Notes: generated from the letters alone by a model not told the origin. 64,000 bases of DNA from Branchinecta lynchi (GCA_023053575.1 JAKZAP010000148.1:30702-94701); one strand, 5' to 3'. Shown: positions 1-13,267, counted from the stretch's first letter. Program-made: numbers and translations.

Positions 1-2116
1 AGACAGACAAACAGACAGTCAGTCAAGACAGACAGACAGACAGTCAGTCAAGACAGAGAGACAGGCAGTCAGTCAAGACAGACAGACAGACAGTCAGTTA
101 AAACAGAGAGACAGATATTCAGTCAGACAAGACAGACAGACAGACAGTCAATTAAGACAGACAGACAGACAGTCAGTCAAGAGAGACGGACAGACAGTCA
201 GTCAAGACAGAGAGACAGACAGTCAGTCAAGACAGACAGACAGAAATTCAGTCAAGACAGACAGACAGACAGTCAGTCAAGACAGAGAGTCAGTCAAAAC
301 AGAGAGACAGATCGTTAGTCAGTCAAGACAGACAGACAGACAGTCAGTCAAGACAGAGAGTCAGTCAAGACAGATCGTCAGTCAGTCAAGACAGATTGAC
401 AGTCAGTCAGTCAAGACAGACAGACACTCAGTCAGTCAAGACAGATTGACAGTCAGTCAGTCAAGACAGACAGACAGACAGTCAGTCAAGACGGACAGTC
501 AGTCAAAACAGAGAGACAGATAGTCAGTCAGTCAAGACAGACAGACAGACAGTCAGTCAAGACAGACAGTCAGTCAAAACAGAGAGACAGATAGTCAGTC
601 AAGACAGACTGACAGACAGACAGTCAAGACAGACAGATAGACAGACAGTCAGTCAGTCAAGGTAGACAGGCAATCAGTCAAGACAGACAAAAAGACAGTC
701 AGTCAAGACAGACAGACACTCAGTCAGTCAAGACAGACAGACAGTCAGTCAGTCAAGACAAACAGACAGACAGTCAGTCAAGATAGACAGTCTGTCAAAA
801 CAGAGAGACAGATAGTCAGTCAGTGAAGACAGACAGACAGACAGTCAGTCAAAACAGAGAGACAGATAGTCAGTCAGGACAGACAGACAGACAGTGAGTC
901 AAGACAGACAGACACTCAGTCAGTCAAGACAGACAGACAGTCAGTCAGTCAGTCAAGACAGACAGACAGACAGTCAGTCAAGACAGACAGTCAGTCAAAA
1001 CAGAGAGACAGATAGTCAGTCAGTCAAGACAGACAGACAGACAGTCAGTCAAAACAGAGAGACAGATAGTCAGTCAAGACAGACAGACAGACAGTCAGTC
1101 AAGACAGACAGACACTCAGTCAGTCAAGACAGACAGACAGTCAGTCAGTCAAGACAGACAGACAAACAGTCAGTCAGTCAAGACAGACAGACAGACAGTC
1201 AGTCAAGACAGACAGTCAGTCAAAACAGAGAGACAGATAGTCACTCAAGACAGACAGACAGTCAGTCAAGACAGACAGACAGACAGACAGTCAGTCAAGA
1301 CAGACAGTCAGTCACTCAAGGCAGACAGACAATCAGTCAAGACAGACAAAAAGAGAGTCAGTCAAGACAGACAGACAGATAGTCAGTCAAGACAGACAGA
1401 CAGTCAGTCAAGACAGGCAGACAGACAGTCAGTCAAGACAGACAGACAGACAGTCAGTCAAGGCAGAAAGACAGACAGACAGTTAAGACAGACAGATAGA
1501 CAGACAGTCAGTCAGTCAAGGCAGACAGACAATCAGTCAAGACAGACAAAAAGAGAGTCAGTCAAGACAGACAGACACTCAGTCAGTCAAAACAGACAGA
1601 CAGTCAGCCAGGACAGACAGACAGTCAGCCAGGACAGACAGACAGTCAGTCAGGACAGACAGACAGTCAGTCAGGACAGACAGACAGTCAGTCAGGACAG
1701 ACAGACAGTCAGTCAGTCAATACAGACAGACAGACAGACATACACTCAGTCAAGACAGACAGACAGACAGTCAAGACAGACAGACAGACAGTCAGGACAG
1801 ACAGACAGATAGTCAGTCAAGACAATCAGACAAACAGTCAGTCAAGACAGACAGACAGATAGACAGTCAGTCAGTCAAGGTAGACAGGCAATCAGTCGAG
1901 ACAGACAAAAAGACAGTCAGTCAAGACGGACAGACACTGAGTCAGTCAAGACAGATAGACAGTCAGCCAGTCAAGACAGACAGACAGACAGTCAGTCAAA
2001 ACAGAGAGACAGATAGTCAGTCAAGACAGACAGACAGACAGTGAGTCAAGACAGACAGACACTCAGTCAGTCAAGACAGACAGACAGTCAGTCAGTCAAG
2101 ACAGACAGACAGACAG

Positions 2117-5100
2117 TCAGTCAAGACAGACAGTCAGTCAAAACAGAGAGACAGATAGTCAGTCAGTCAAGACAGACAGACAGACAGTCAGTAAAAACAG
2201 AGAGACAGATAGTCAGTCAAGACAGACAGACAGTCAAGACAGACAGACACTCAGTCAGTCAAGACAGACAGACAGTCAGTCAGTCAAGACAGACAGACAC
2301 TCAGTCAGTCAAGACAGACAGACAGTCAGCCAGGACAGACAGACAGTCAGTCAGGACAGACAGACAGTCAGTCAGGACAGACAGACAGTCAGTCAGGACA
2401 GACAGAAAGTCAGTCAGTCAATACAGACAGACAGACAGACATACACTCAGTCAAGACAGACAGACAGACAGTCAAGACAGACAGACAGACAGTCAAGACA
2501 GACAGACAGACAGTCAAGACAGACAGACAGATAGTCAGTCAAGACAATCAGACAAACAGTCAGTCAAGACAGACAGACAGATAGACAGTCAGTCAGTCAA
2601 GGTAGACAGGCAATCAGTCGAGACAGACAAAAAGACAGTCAGTCAAGACGGACAGACACTCAGTCAGTCAAGACAGATAGACAGTCAGCCAGTCAAGACA
2701 GACAGACAGACAGTCAGTCAAGACAGACAGACAGACAGTCAGTCAAGACAGGCAGACAGACACTCAGTCAAGACAGACAGACAGACACTCAGTCAAGACA
2801 GACAGACAGACAGACAGTCAGTCAGTCAGTCAAGACTGACAGATAGACAGTCAAATCAGACAGATAGACAGACAGTCAGTCAGTCAAGGTAGACAGGCAA
2901 TCAGTCAAGACAGACAAAAAGACAGTCAGTCAAGACAGACAGACACTCAGTCAGTCAAGACAGACAGACAGTCAGTCAGTCAAGACAGACAGTCAGTCAA
3001 AACAGAGAGACAGATAGACAGTCAGTCAAGACAGACAGACAGACAGTCAGTCAAAACAGAGAGACAGATAGTCAGTCAAGACAGACAGACAGACAGCCAG
3101 TCAAGACAGACAGACACTCAGTCAGTCAAGACAGACAGACAGTCAGTCAGTCAAGACAGACAGACAGACAGTCAGTCAAGACAGACAGTCAGTCAAAACA
3201 GAGAGACAGATAGTCAGTCAAGACAGACAGACAGACAGTCAGTCAAGACAGACAGACACTCAGTCAGTCAAGACAGACAGATAGACAGACAGTCAGTCAG
3301 TCAAGGTAGACAGGCAATCAGTCAAGACAGACAAAAAGACAGTCAGTCAAGACAGACAGACACTCAGTCAGTCAAGACAGACAGACAGTCAGTCAGTCAA
3401 GACAAACAGACAGACAGACAGACAGTCAGTCAAGACAGACAGACAGATAGTCACTCAAGACAGACAGACAGACAGTCAGTCAAGACAGACGGACAGACAG
3501 TCAGTCAAGACTGACATACAGAAAGTCAGTCAAGACAGACAGACAGACAGTCAGTCAAGACAGACAGACAGATAGTCATTCAAGACAGACAGACAGTCAG
3601 TCAGTCAAGACAGATAGACAGTTAGTCAAAACAGAGAGACAGATAGTCAGTCAGTCAAGACAGACAGACAGACAGTCAGTCAAGACAGACAGACAGACAC
3701 TCAGTCAAGACAGACAGACAGACAGACAGTCAGTCAGTCAGTCAAGACTGACAGATAGACAGTCAAGACAGACAGATAGACAGACAGTCAGTCAGTCAAG
3801 GTAGACAGGCAATCAGTCAAGACAGACAAAAAGACAGTCAGTCAAGACAGACAGACACTCAGTCAGTCAAGACAGACAGACAGTCAGTCAGTCAAGACAG
3901 ACAGACAGACAGTCAGTCAAGACAGACAGTCAGTCAAAACAGAGAGACAGATATTCAGTCAGTCAAGACAGACAGACAGACAGTCAGTCAAAACAGAGAG
4001 ACACATATTCAGTCAAGACAGACAGACAGACAGACAGTCAAGACAGACAGACACTCAGTCAGTCAAGACAGACAGACAGTCAGTCAGTCAAGACAGACAG
4101 ACACTCAGTCAGTCAAGACAGACAGACAGTCAGCCAGGACAGACAGACAGTCAGTCAGGACAGACAGACAGTCAGTCAGGACAGACAGACAGTCAGTCAG
4201 GACAGACAGAAAGTCAGTCAGTCAATACAGACAGACAGACAGACATACACTCAGTCAAGACAGACAGACAGACAGTCAAGACAGACAGACAGACAGTCAA
4301 GACAGACAGACAGACAGTCAAGACAGACAGACAGATAGTCAGTCAAGACAATCAGACAAACAGTCAGTCAAGACAGACAGACAGATAGACAGTCAGTCAG
4401 TCAAGGTAGACAGGCAATCAGTCGAGACAGACAAAAAGACAGTCAGTCAAGACGGACAGACACTCAGTCAGTCAAGACAGATAGACAGTCAGCCAGTCAA
4501 GACAGACAGACAGACAGTCAGTCAAGACAGACAGACAGACAGTCAGTCAAGACAGGCAGACAGACACTCAGTCAAGACAGACAGACAGACACTCAGTCAA
4601 GACAGACAGACAGACAGACAGTCAGTCAGTCAGTCAAGACTGACAGATAGACAGTCAAATCAGACAGATAGACAGACAGTCAGTCAGTCAAGGTAGACAG
4701 GCAATCAGTCAAGACAGACAAAAAGACAGTCAGTCAAGACAGACAGACACTCAGTCAGTCAAGACAGACAGACAGTCAGTCAGTCAAGACAGACAGTCAG
4801 TCAAAACAGAGAGACAGATAGACAGTCAGTCAAGACAGACAGACAGACAGTCAGTCAAAACAGAGAGACAGATAGTCAGTCAAGACAGACAGACAGACAG
4901 CCAGTCAAGACAGACAGACACTCAGTCAGTCAAGACAGACAGACAGTCAGTCAGTCAAGACAGACAGACAGACAGTCAGTCAAGACAGACAGTCAGTCAA
5001 AACAGAGAGACAGATAGTCAGTCAAGACAGACAGACAGACAGTCAGTCAAGACAGACAGACACTCAGTCAGTCAAGACAGACAGATAGACAGACAGTCAG

Positions 5101-5724
5101 TCAGTCAAGGTAGACAGGCAATCAGTCAAGACAGACAAAAAGACAGTCAGTCAAGACAGACAGACACTCAGTCAGTCAAGACAGACAGACAGTCAGTCAG
5201 TCAAGACAGACAGACAGACAGACAGACAGTCAGTCAAGACAGACAGACAGATAGTCACTCAAGACAGACAGACAGACAGTCAGTCAAGACAGACGGACAG
5301 ACAGTCAGTCAAGACTGACATACAGAAAGTCAGTCAAGACAGACAGACAGACAGTCAGTCAAGACAGACAGACAGATAGTCATTCAAGACAGACAGACAG
5401 TCAGTCAGTCAAGACAGATAGACAGTTAGTCAAAACAGAGAGACAGATAGTCAGTCAGTCAAGACAGACAGACAGACAGTCAGTCAAGACAGACAGACAG
5501 ACACTCAGTCAAGACAGACAGACAGACAGACAGTCAGTCAGTCAGTCAAGACTGACAGATAGACAGTCAAGACAGACAGATAGACAGACAGTCAGTCAGT
5601 CAAGGTAGACAGGCAATCAGTCAAGACAGACAAAAAGACAGTCAGTCAAGACAGACAGACACTCAGTCAGTCAAGACAGACAGACAGTCAGTCAGTCAAG
5701 ACAGACAGACAGACAGTCAGTCAA
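2117..5724 (+). repeat. Higher-order tandem duplication, period about 1804 bp
   Basis: Rare variants recur at a constant offset. CAGCCAGGAC is at 2327 and 4131, TCAAATCAGA at 2851 and 4655, and CTGACATACAGAAAG at 3511 and 5315; each pair is 1804 bases apart. The copies are therefore about 2117-3920 and 3921-5724. A third, shortened copy seems to continue from about 5725 (TCAAATCAGA at 6063, CTGACATAC at 6928). The exact edges are uncertain because the base repeat hides them. Confidence 0.75.
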
Positions 5725-6299
5725 GACAGTCAAGACAGACAGACAGACAGTCAAGACAGACAGACAGATAGTCAGTCAAGACAATCAGACAAACAGTCAG
5801 TCAAGACAGACAGACAGATAGACAGTCAGTCAGTCAAGGTAGACAGGCAATCAGTCGAGACAGACAAAAAGACAGTCAGTCAAGACGGACAGACACTCAG
5901 TCAGTCAAGACAGATAGACAGTCAGCCAGTCAAGACAGACAGACAGACAGTCAGTCAAGACAGACAGACAGACAGTCAGTCAAGACAGGCAGACAGACAC
6001 TCAGTCAAGACAGACAGACAGACAGACAGTCAGTCAGTCAGTCAAGACTGACAGATAGACAGTCAAATCAGACAGATAGACAGACAGTCAGTCAGTCAAG
6101 GTAGACAGGCAATCAGTCAAGACAGACAAAAAGACAGTCAGTCAAGACAGACAGACACTCAGTCAGTCAAGACAGACAGACAGTCAGTCAGTCAAGACAG
6201 ACAGACAGACAGTCAGTCAAGACAGACAGTCAGTCAAAACAGAGAGACAGATAGTCAGTCAGTCAAGACAGACAGACAGACAGTCAGTCAAAACAGAGA

Positions 6300-8050
6300 G
6301 ACAGATAGTCAGTTAAGACAGACAGACAGACAGCAAGTCAAGACAGACAGACACTCAGTCAGTCAAGACAGACAGACAGTCAGTCAGTCAAGACAGACAG
6401 ACAGACAGTCAGTCAAGACAGACAGTCAGTCAAAACAGAGAGACAGATAGTCAGTCAAGACAGACAGACAGACAGTCAGTCAAGACAGACAGACACTCAG
6501 TCAGTCAAGACAGACAGACAGTCAGTCAGTCAAGACAGACAGACAGACAGTCAGTCAAGACGGACAGTCAGTCAAAACAGAGAGACAGATAGTCAGTCAG
6601 TCAAGACAGACAGACAGACAGTCAGTCAAGCCAGACAGTCAGTCAAAACAGAGAGCCAGATAGTCAGTCAAGACAGACTGACAGACAGACAGTCAAGACA
6701 GACAGATAGACAGACAGTCAGTCAGTCAAGGTAGACAGGCAATCAGTCAAGACAGACAAAAAGACAGTCAGTCAAGACAGACAGACACTCAGTCAGTCAA
6801 GACAGACAGACAGTCAGTCAGTCAAGACAGACAGACAGACAGTCAGTCAAGACAGACAGACAGATAGTCACTCAAGACAGACAGACAGACAGTCAGTCAA
6901 GACAGACGGACAGACAGTCAGTCAAGACTGACATACAGAAAGTCAGTCAAGACAGACAGACAGACAGTCAGTCAAGACAGACAGACAGATAGTCATTCAA
7001 GACAGACAGACAGTCAGTCAGTCAAGACAGATAGACAGTCAGTCAAAACAGAGAGACAGATAGTCAGTCAGTCAAGACAGATAGACAGACAGTCAGTCAA
7101 GACAGACAGACAGACACTCAGTCAAGACAGACAGACAGACAGACAGTCAGTCAGTCAGTCAAGACTGACAGATAGACAGTCAAGACAGACAGATAGACAG
7201 ACAGTCAGTCAGTCAAGGTAGAGGCAATCAGTCAAGACAGACAAAAAGACAGTCAGTCAAGACAGACAGACACTCAGTCAGTCAAGACAGACAGACAGTC
7301 AGTCAGTCAAGACAGACAGACAGACAGTCAGTCAAGACAGACAGTCAGTCAAAACAGAGAGACAGATAGTCAGTCAAGACAGACAGACAGACAGTCAGTC
7401 AAGACAGACAGACACTCAGTCAGTCAAGACAGACAGACAGTCAGTCAGTCAAGACAGACAGACAGACAGTCAGTCAAGACGGACAGTCAGTCAAAACAGA
7501 GAGACAGATAGTCAGTCAGTCAAGACAGACACACAGACAGTCAGTCAAGCCAGACAGTCAGTCAAAACAGAGAGCCAGATAGTCAGTCAAGACAGACTGA
7601 CAGACAGACAGTCAAGACAGACAGATAGACAGAAAGTCAGTCAGTCAAGGTAGACAGGCAATCAGTCAAGACAGACAAAAAGACAGTCAGTCAAGACAGA
7701 CAGACACTCAGTCAGTCAAGACAGACAGACAGTCAGTCAGTCAAGACAGACAGACAGACAGTCAGTCAAGACAGACAGACAGATAGTCACTCAAGACAGA
7801 CAGACAGACAGTCAGTCAAGACAGACGGACTGACAGTCAGTCAAGACTGACATACAGAAAGTCAGTCAAGACAGACAGACAGACAGTCAGTCAAGACAGA
7901 CAGACAGATAGTCATTCAAGACAGACAGACAGTCAGTCAGTCAAGACAGATAGACAGTCAGTCAAAACAGAGAGACAGATAGTCAGTCAGTCAGTCAAGA
8001 CTGACAGATAGACAGTCAAGACAGACAGATAGACAGACAGTCAGTCAGTC
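6300..8050 (+). repeat. Higher-order tandem duplication, period about 919 bp
   Basis: GTCAAGCCAGACAG occurs at about 6628 and 7547, and CTGACATACAG at 6928 and 7847; both pairs are 919 bases apart. The second copy lost an AC in GGTAGAGGCAATC near 7216. The boundaries are approximate. Confidence 0.6.
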
Positions 8051-9099
8051 AAGGTAGACAGGCAATCAGTCAAGACAGACAAAAAGACAGTCAGTCAAGA
8101 CAGACAAACACTCAGTCAGTCAAGACAGACAGACAGTCAGTCAGTCAAGACAGACAGACAGACAGTCAGTCAAGACAGACAGTCAGTCAAAACAGAGAGA
8201 CAGATATTCAGTCAGTCAAGACAGACAGACAGACAGTCAGTCAAAACAGAGAGACAGATATTCAGTCAAGACAGACAGACAGACAGCCAGTCATGACAGA
8301 CAGACACTCAGTCAGTCAAGACAGACAGACAGTCAGTCAGTCAAGACAGACAGACAGACAGTCAGTCAGTCAAGACAGACAGACAGACAGTCAGTCAGTC
8401 AAGACCGACAGACAGACAGTCAGTCAAGACAGACAGTCAGTCAAAACAGAGAGACAGATAGTCAGTCAAGACAGACAGACAGACAGTCAGTCAAGACAGA
8501 CAGACACTCAGTCAGTCAAGACAGACAGACAGTCAGTCAGTCAAGACAGACAGACAGACAGTCAGTCAAGACGGACAGTCAGTCAAAACAGAGAGACAGA
8601 TAGTCAGTCAGTCAAGACAGACAGACAGACAGTCAGTCAAGACAGACAGACAGACAGACAGTCAAGACAGACAGATAGACAGACAGTCAGTCTGTCAAGG
8701 CAGATAGACAATCAGTCAAGACAGACAAAAAGAGAGTCAGTCAAGACAGACAGACACTCAGTCAGTCAAGACAGACAGACAGTCAGTCAGTCAAGACAGA
8801 CAGACAGTCAGTCAGGACAGACAGACAGACAGACATACAGTCAGTCAAGACAGACAGACAGACAGTCACGACAGACAGACAGACAGTCAAGACAGACAGA
8901 CAGATAGTCAGTCAAGACAATCAGACAAACAGTCAGTCAAGACAGACAGACAGACAGACATACAGTCAGTCAAGACAGACAGACAGACAGTCAAGACAGA
9001 CAGACAGACAGTCAGTCAAGACAGACAGACAGACAGTCAGTCAAGACAGACAGACAGACAGACAGTCAAGACAGACAGATAGACAGACAGTCAGTCTGT

Positions 9100-11050
9100 C
9101 AAGGCAGACAGACAGACAGTCAGTCAAGACAGACAGACAGACAGTCAGTCATGACAGACAGATAGACAGACAGTCAGTCAGTCAAGGCAGACAGACAATC
9201 AGTCAAGACAGACAAAAAGAGAGTCAGTCAAGACAGACAGACACTCAGTCAGTCAAGACAGACAGACAGTCAGTCAAGACAGACAGACAGATAGTCAGTC
9301 AAGACAGACAGATAGTCAGTCAAGACAGGCAGACAGACAGTCAGTCAAGACAGACAGACAGACAGACAGTTAAGACAGACAGATAGACAGACAGTCAGTC
9401 AGTCAAGGCAGACAGACAATCAGTCAAGACAGACAAAAAGAGAGTCAGTCAAGACAGACAGACAGACAGTCAGTCAAGGCAGACAGACAATCAGTCAAGA
9501 CAGACAAAAAGAGAGTCAGTCAAGACAGACAGACACTCAGTCAGTCAAGACAGACAGACAGTCAGTCAGGACAGACATACAGTCAGTCAGTCAATACAGA
9601 CAGACAGACAGACAGTCAAGACAAACAAACTGACAGTCAGTCAAGACAGACAGACAAACAGTCAGTCAAGACAGACAGACAGACAGTCAGTCAAGACAGA
9701 GAGACAGACAGTCAGTCAAGACAGACAGACAGACAGTCAGTCAAGACAGACAGATCAGACAGACAGACAAACAGTCAGTCAAGACAGACAGACAGACAGT
9801 CAGTCAAGACAGACAGACAGACAGTCAGTCAAGACAGACAGACAGACAGTCAAGACAGACAGACAGACAGACAGATAGTCAGTCAAGACAATCAGACAGA
9901 CAGATAGTCAGTCAAGACAATCAGACAAACAGTCAGTCAAGACAGACAGACAGACAGTCAGTCAAGACAAACAGACTGACAGTCAGTCAAGACAGACAGA
10001 CAAACAGTCAGTCAAGACAGACAGACAGACAGTCAGTCAAGACAGAGAGACAGACAGTCAGTCAAGACAGACAGACAGACAGTCAGTCAAGACAGACAGA
10101 TGAGACAGACAGACAAACAGTCAGTCAAGACAGACAGACAGACAGTCAGTCAAGACAGACAGACAGACAGTCAGTCAAGACAGACAGACAGATAGTCACT
10201 CAAGACAGACAGACAGATAGTCACTCAAGACAGACAGACAGTCAGTCAAGACAGACAGACAGACAGACAGTCAGTCAAGACAGACAGACAGACAGTCAGT
10301 CATGACAGACAGATAGACAGACAGTCAGTCAGTCAAGGCAGACAGACAATCAGTCAAGACAGACAAAAAGAGAGTCAGTCAAGACAGACAGACACTCAGT
10401 CAGTCAAGACAGACAGACAGTCAGTCAAGACAGACAGACAGATAGTCAGTCAAGACAGACAGATAGTCAGTCAAGACAGGCAGACAGACAGTCAGTCAAG
10501 ACAGACAGACAGACAGACAGTTAAGACAGACAGATAGACAGACAGTCAGTCAGTCAAGGCAGACAGACAATCAGTCAAGACAGACAAAAAGAGAGTCAGT
10601 CAAGACAGACAGACAGACAGTCAGTCAAGACAGACAGACAGACAGTCAGTCAAGACAGACAGACAGACAGTCAGTCAAGACAGACAGACAGATAGTCACT
10701 CAAGACAGACAGACAGTCAGTCAAGACAGACAGACAGACAGACAGTCAGTCAAGACAGACAGACAGACAGTCAGTCATGACAGACAGATAGACAGACAGT
10801 CAGTCAGTCAAGGCAGACAGACAATCAGTCAAGACAGACAAAAAGAGAGTCAGTCAAGACAGACAGACACTCAGTCAGTCAAGACAGACAGACAGTCAGT
10901 CAAGACAGACAGACAGATAGTCAGTCAAGACAGACAGATAGTCAGTCAAGACAGGCAGACAGACAGTCAGTCAAGACAGACAGACAGACAGACAGTTAAG
11001 ACAGACAGATAGACAGACAGTCAGTCAGTCAAGGCAGACAGACAATCAGT
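9100..11050 (+). repeat. Satellite sub-block with repeated GTCATGACAGACAGATAG marker
   Basis: GTCATGACAGACAGATAG followed by GGCAGACAGACAATCAG recurs near 9148, 10301 and 10775. This gives nested copies of about 1.15 and 0.47 kb. The associated AAAAAGAGAGTCAG variant distinguishes this sub-block from the AAAAAGACAG variant to its left. I see no gene. Confidence 0.5.
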
Positions 11051-11845
11051 CAAGACAGACAAAAACAGAGTCAGTCAAGACAGACAGACACTCAGTCAGT
11101 CAAGACAGACAGACAGTCAGCCAGGACAGACAGACAGTCAGTCAGGACAGACAGACAGTCAGTCAGTCAATACAGACAGACAGACAGACATACACTCAGT
11201 CAAGACAGACAGACAGACAGTCAAGACAGACAGACAGACAGTCAAGACAGACAGACAGATAGTCAGTCAAGACAATCAGACAAACAGTCAGTCAAGACAG
11301 ACAGACAGATAGACAGTCAGTCAGTCAAGGTAGACAGGCAATCAGTCGAGACAGACAAAAAGACAGTCAGTCAAGACGGACAGTCACTCAGTCAGTCAAG
11401 ACAGATAGACAGTCAGTCAGTCAAGACAGACAGACAGACAGTCAGTCAAGACAGACAGTCAGTCAAAACAGAGAGACAGATAGTCAGTCAGTCAAGACAG
11501 ACAGACAGACAGTCAGTCAAGACAGGCAGACAGACAGTCAGTCAAGACAGACAGACAGACACTCAGTCAAGACAGACAGACAGACAGACAGTCAGTCAGT
11601 CAGTCAAGACTGACAGATAGACAGTCAAGACAGACAGATAGACAGACAGTCAAGACAGACAGACAGACAGTCAGTCAAAACAGAGAGACAGATAGTCAGT
11701 CAAGACAGACAGACAGACAGTCAGTCAAGACAGACAGACACTCAGTCAGTCAAGGCAGACAGACAGTCAGTCAGTCAAGACAGACAGACAGACAGTCAGT
11801 CAGTCAAGACAGACAGACAGACAGTTAGTCAAGACAGACAGTCAG

Positions 11846-12065
11846 TGTCATGAACTCCCCTGCCACCCGTGAGTTAGCGCCCTTGTCAATCTAGGGCGGA
11901 ATAAAAGACCATGATGAGAGTCAGTCAGAGTTACGACTCAGGAGTTGCTGTTTACCGGCTCGACTAGCGACAGTCTGTTTACTTTTCCTTGTTTTGTTTG
12001 TGCTGTAAAATAATAAAAGTGACCTTTTTGTATGAATTTATGTCGAAGAGAAAAGAGACACGACA
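11846..12065 (+). repeat. 5' LTR of the RT-less element
   Basis: 220 bp, beginning TGTCATGAAC and ending GAGACACGACA. It matches 16969-17188 except at position 5 (A/G), position 12 (C/G) and one C/A change near the end (TGTCGAAG versus TGTAGAAG). The ends form a short inverted repeat, TGTCRTG/CACGACA. It contains two AATAAA-type sequences (GGAATAAAAG, TAATAAAAG), possible polyadenylation signals. Confidence 0.95.
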
Positions 12066-12070
12066 TAAAG

Positions 12071-12089
12071 TGGATGTCAGAAGAGGGAT
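12071..12089 (+). other. Candidate primer binding site
   Basis: Five bases after the 5' LTR the sequence starts TGGATGTCAGAAGAGGGAT. It resembles the complement of an animal tRNA-Leu 3' end (TGGTGTCAGAAGTGGGAT, from general knowledge) with two changes. The tRNA assignment is an inference. Confidence 0.5.
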
Positions 12090-12589
12090 CAGGAACGACC
12101 ACCTTCATCTCATAAAGACGGCAAACCTGTGAAGTATCCTCATCCTCCCAATTCCAAGGCTGAGGTAGGACCGTTCTTCTTTCCGAATTATTTTTTGCAA
12201 ATTCCCACTTGCAATTGTTTATTCCTTTTTTCAAATTTATCCCCAGTGAAACAATATTATTCCACGGTTATTCCCGATGATTATTGATGCGCTACTGTAT
12301 TTGGTGTTCTGCTGTGCTCTAGCCTAAGTTGAAAGATCTGATTGCTTGAGACGAGAGTACGCAGTGGCGGAAAGACATTTCAGTAGTAAGTGAAAAGTTT
12401 CCCTGGAGTGATAGCAAATAGTAGCCGCAGACAGTAGTAGATAGAGGTGGAGAACAATATATGTGGATAAACTTGATAAGCCGTCAGGAAAGTGAGTAAA
12501 CTGAAAGAAGAAAAGTAGCGTGAGAAAAAGGAGAGTTCATTCAACATTCAACAGACTATTGTTTTACAGTTGTGTCCGTGTTTGAGTCG

Positions 12590-13204
12590 GTAGTGCTTCA
12601 CAGCACACGGTTTGTGCATCACTGCACAGTAGTAGTGCTTCATAGCACACGGTTCGTGCATCACTGCACAGTAGTAGTGCTTCACAGCACAAGGTTCGTG
12701 CATTACTGCACTGTAGTAGTGCTTCACAGCACACGGTTCGTGCATTACTGCACAGTAGTAGTGCTTCACAGCACACGTTTGTGCATCACTGCACAGTAGT
12801 AGTGCTTCACCGCACACGTTTTGTGCATCACTGCACAGTAGTAGTGCTTCACAGCACACGGTTCGTGCATCACTGCACAGTAGTAGTGCTTCACAGCACA
12901 CGGTTCGTGCATCACTGCACAGTAGTAGTGCTTCACAGCACACGGTTCGTGCATCACTGCACAGTAGTAGTGCTTCACAGCACACGGTTCGTGCATTACT
13001 GCACTGTAGTAGTGCTTCACAGCACACGGTTCGTGCATTACTGCACAGTAGTAGTGCTTCACAGCACAAGGTTAGTGCATCTCTGCACAGTAGTAGTGCT
13101 TTACAGCACATGGTTTGTGCATCTCTGCGCAAGGAAAGTGCTTCACAGCGCTCGAGCAGCACGCGGATTCTGTATCCTACACAGTTAAACGTGCTTCATA
13201 GCAC
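12590..13204 (+). repeat. 42-bp tandem array, two hairpins per unit
   Basis: About 14 units of 42 bp start at 12593, 12635, 12677, 12719, 12761, 12802, 12844, 12886, 12928, 12970, 13012, 13054, 13096 and 13138. A lone half-unit lies at 13191-13204. Each unit holds GTGCT-tcac-AGCAC and GTGCA-tcac-TGCAC, two 5-bp stems with 4-base loops. Variation falls largely in loops and linkers (tcac, ttac, tctc, tcat), and only units 6, 13 and 14 damage a stem. Open frames occur on both strands here (12548-13162 minus, 12781-13188 plus), but they follow the 42-bp (14-codon) period and are not credible proteins. Confidence 0.9.
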
Positions 13205-13267
13205 GAATTAAGCCTGTCAAAAAGAGGAGTAAGTCTTGTTTCCTTACATTCAATCTTCAGGTGGTGA

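Larger units (their letters stand above)
1..11845 (+). repeat. Tetranucleotide-based satellite array (plus orientation)
   Basis: The whole stretch is built from AGTC, AAGAC and AGAC steps. A typical unit is two or three AGTC, one AAGAC, then two to five AGAC, giving units of about 21, 25 or 29 bases (4n+1). Recurrent variants include AGAGAGACAGATAG, GGTAGACAGGCAATCAG, GACAAAAAGACAG and CCAGGACAGACAG, and these mark higher-order copies. Open frames such as 894-1382, 2041-2892 and 8293-8907 translate to Ser/Gln/Asp/Arg/Thr/Lys repeats. I do not regard them as genes: the unit length is not a multiple of three, several start at GTG, and the frame cycles. No other gene is seen in this stretch. Confidence 0.95.
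12066..13267 (+). other. Long 5' leader of the RT-less element
   Basis: About 1.2 kb between the 5' LTR and the ATG at 13268. Its first 520 bases show no convincing gene. The minus-strand frame 11938-12234 spans the LTR edge and has no family resemblance. The second half is the hairpin array annotated separately. The leader would be present in genomic RNA and so could carry packaging, dimerisation or translation signals; this role is inferred from position only. Confidence 0.7.

Noticed and set aside
894..2892. Long open frames coding Ser/Gln/Asp/Arg/Thr/Lys repeats (also at 8293, 17838, 21695, 25175, 49997 and others)
   Set aside because: The satellite has almost no stop codons in some frames. 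Units are 4n+1 bases so no frame is conserved, several starts are GTG, and the same translation appears wherever the repeat occurs.
1..11845. CRISPR-like array of regularly spaced repeats
   Set aside because: There are no unique spacers between repeats; the array is continuous simple satellite in a eukaryotic context.
11938..12234. Minus-strand 98-codon frame across the 5' LTR edge
   Set aside because: It crosses the LTR border, has no recognisable domain, and is opposite to the element's direction.
12548..13188. Open frames on both strands of the 42-bp array (Cys/Leu-rich on minus, His/Val-rich on plus)
   Set aside because: 42 is divisible by three, so any stop-free unit stays open. Overlapping frames on both strands and the clear hairpin pattern argue against coding.
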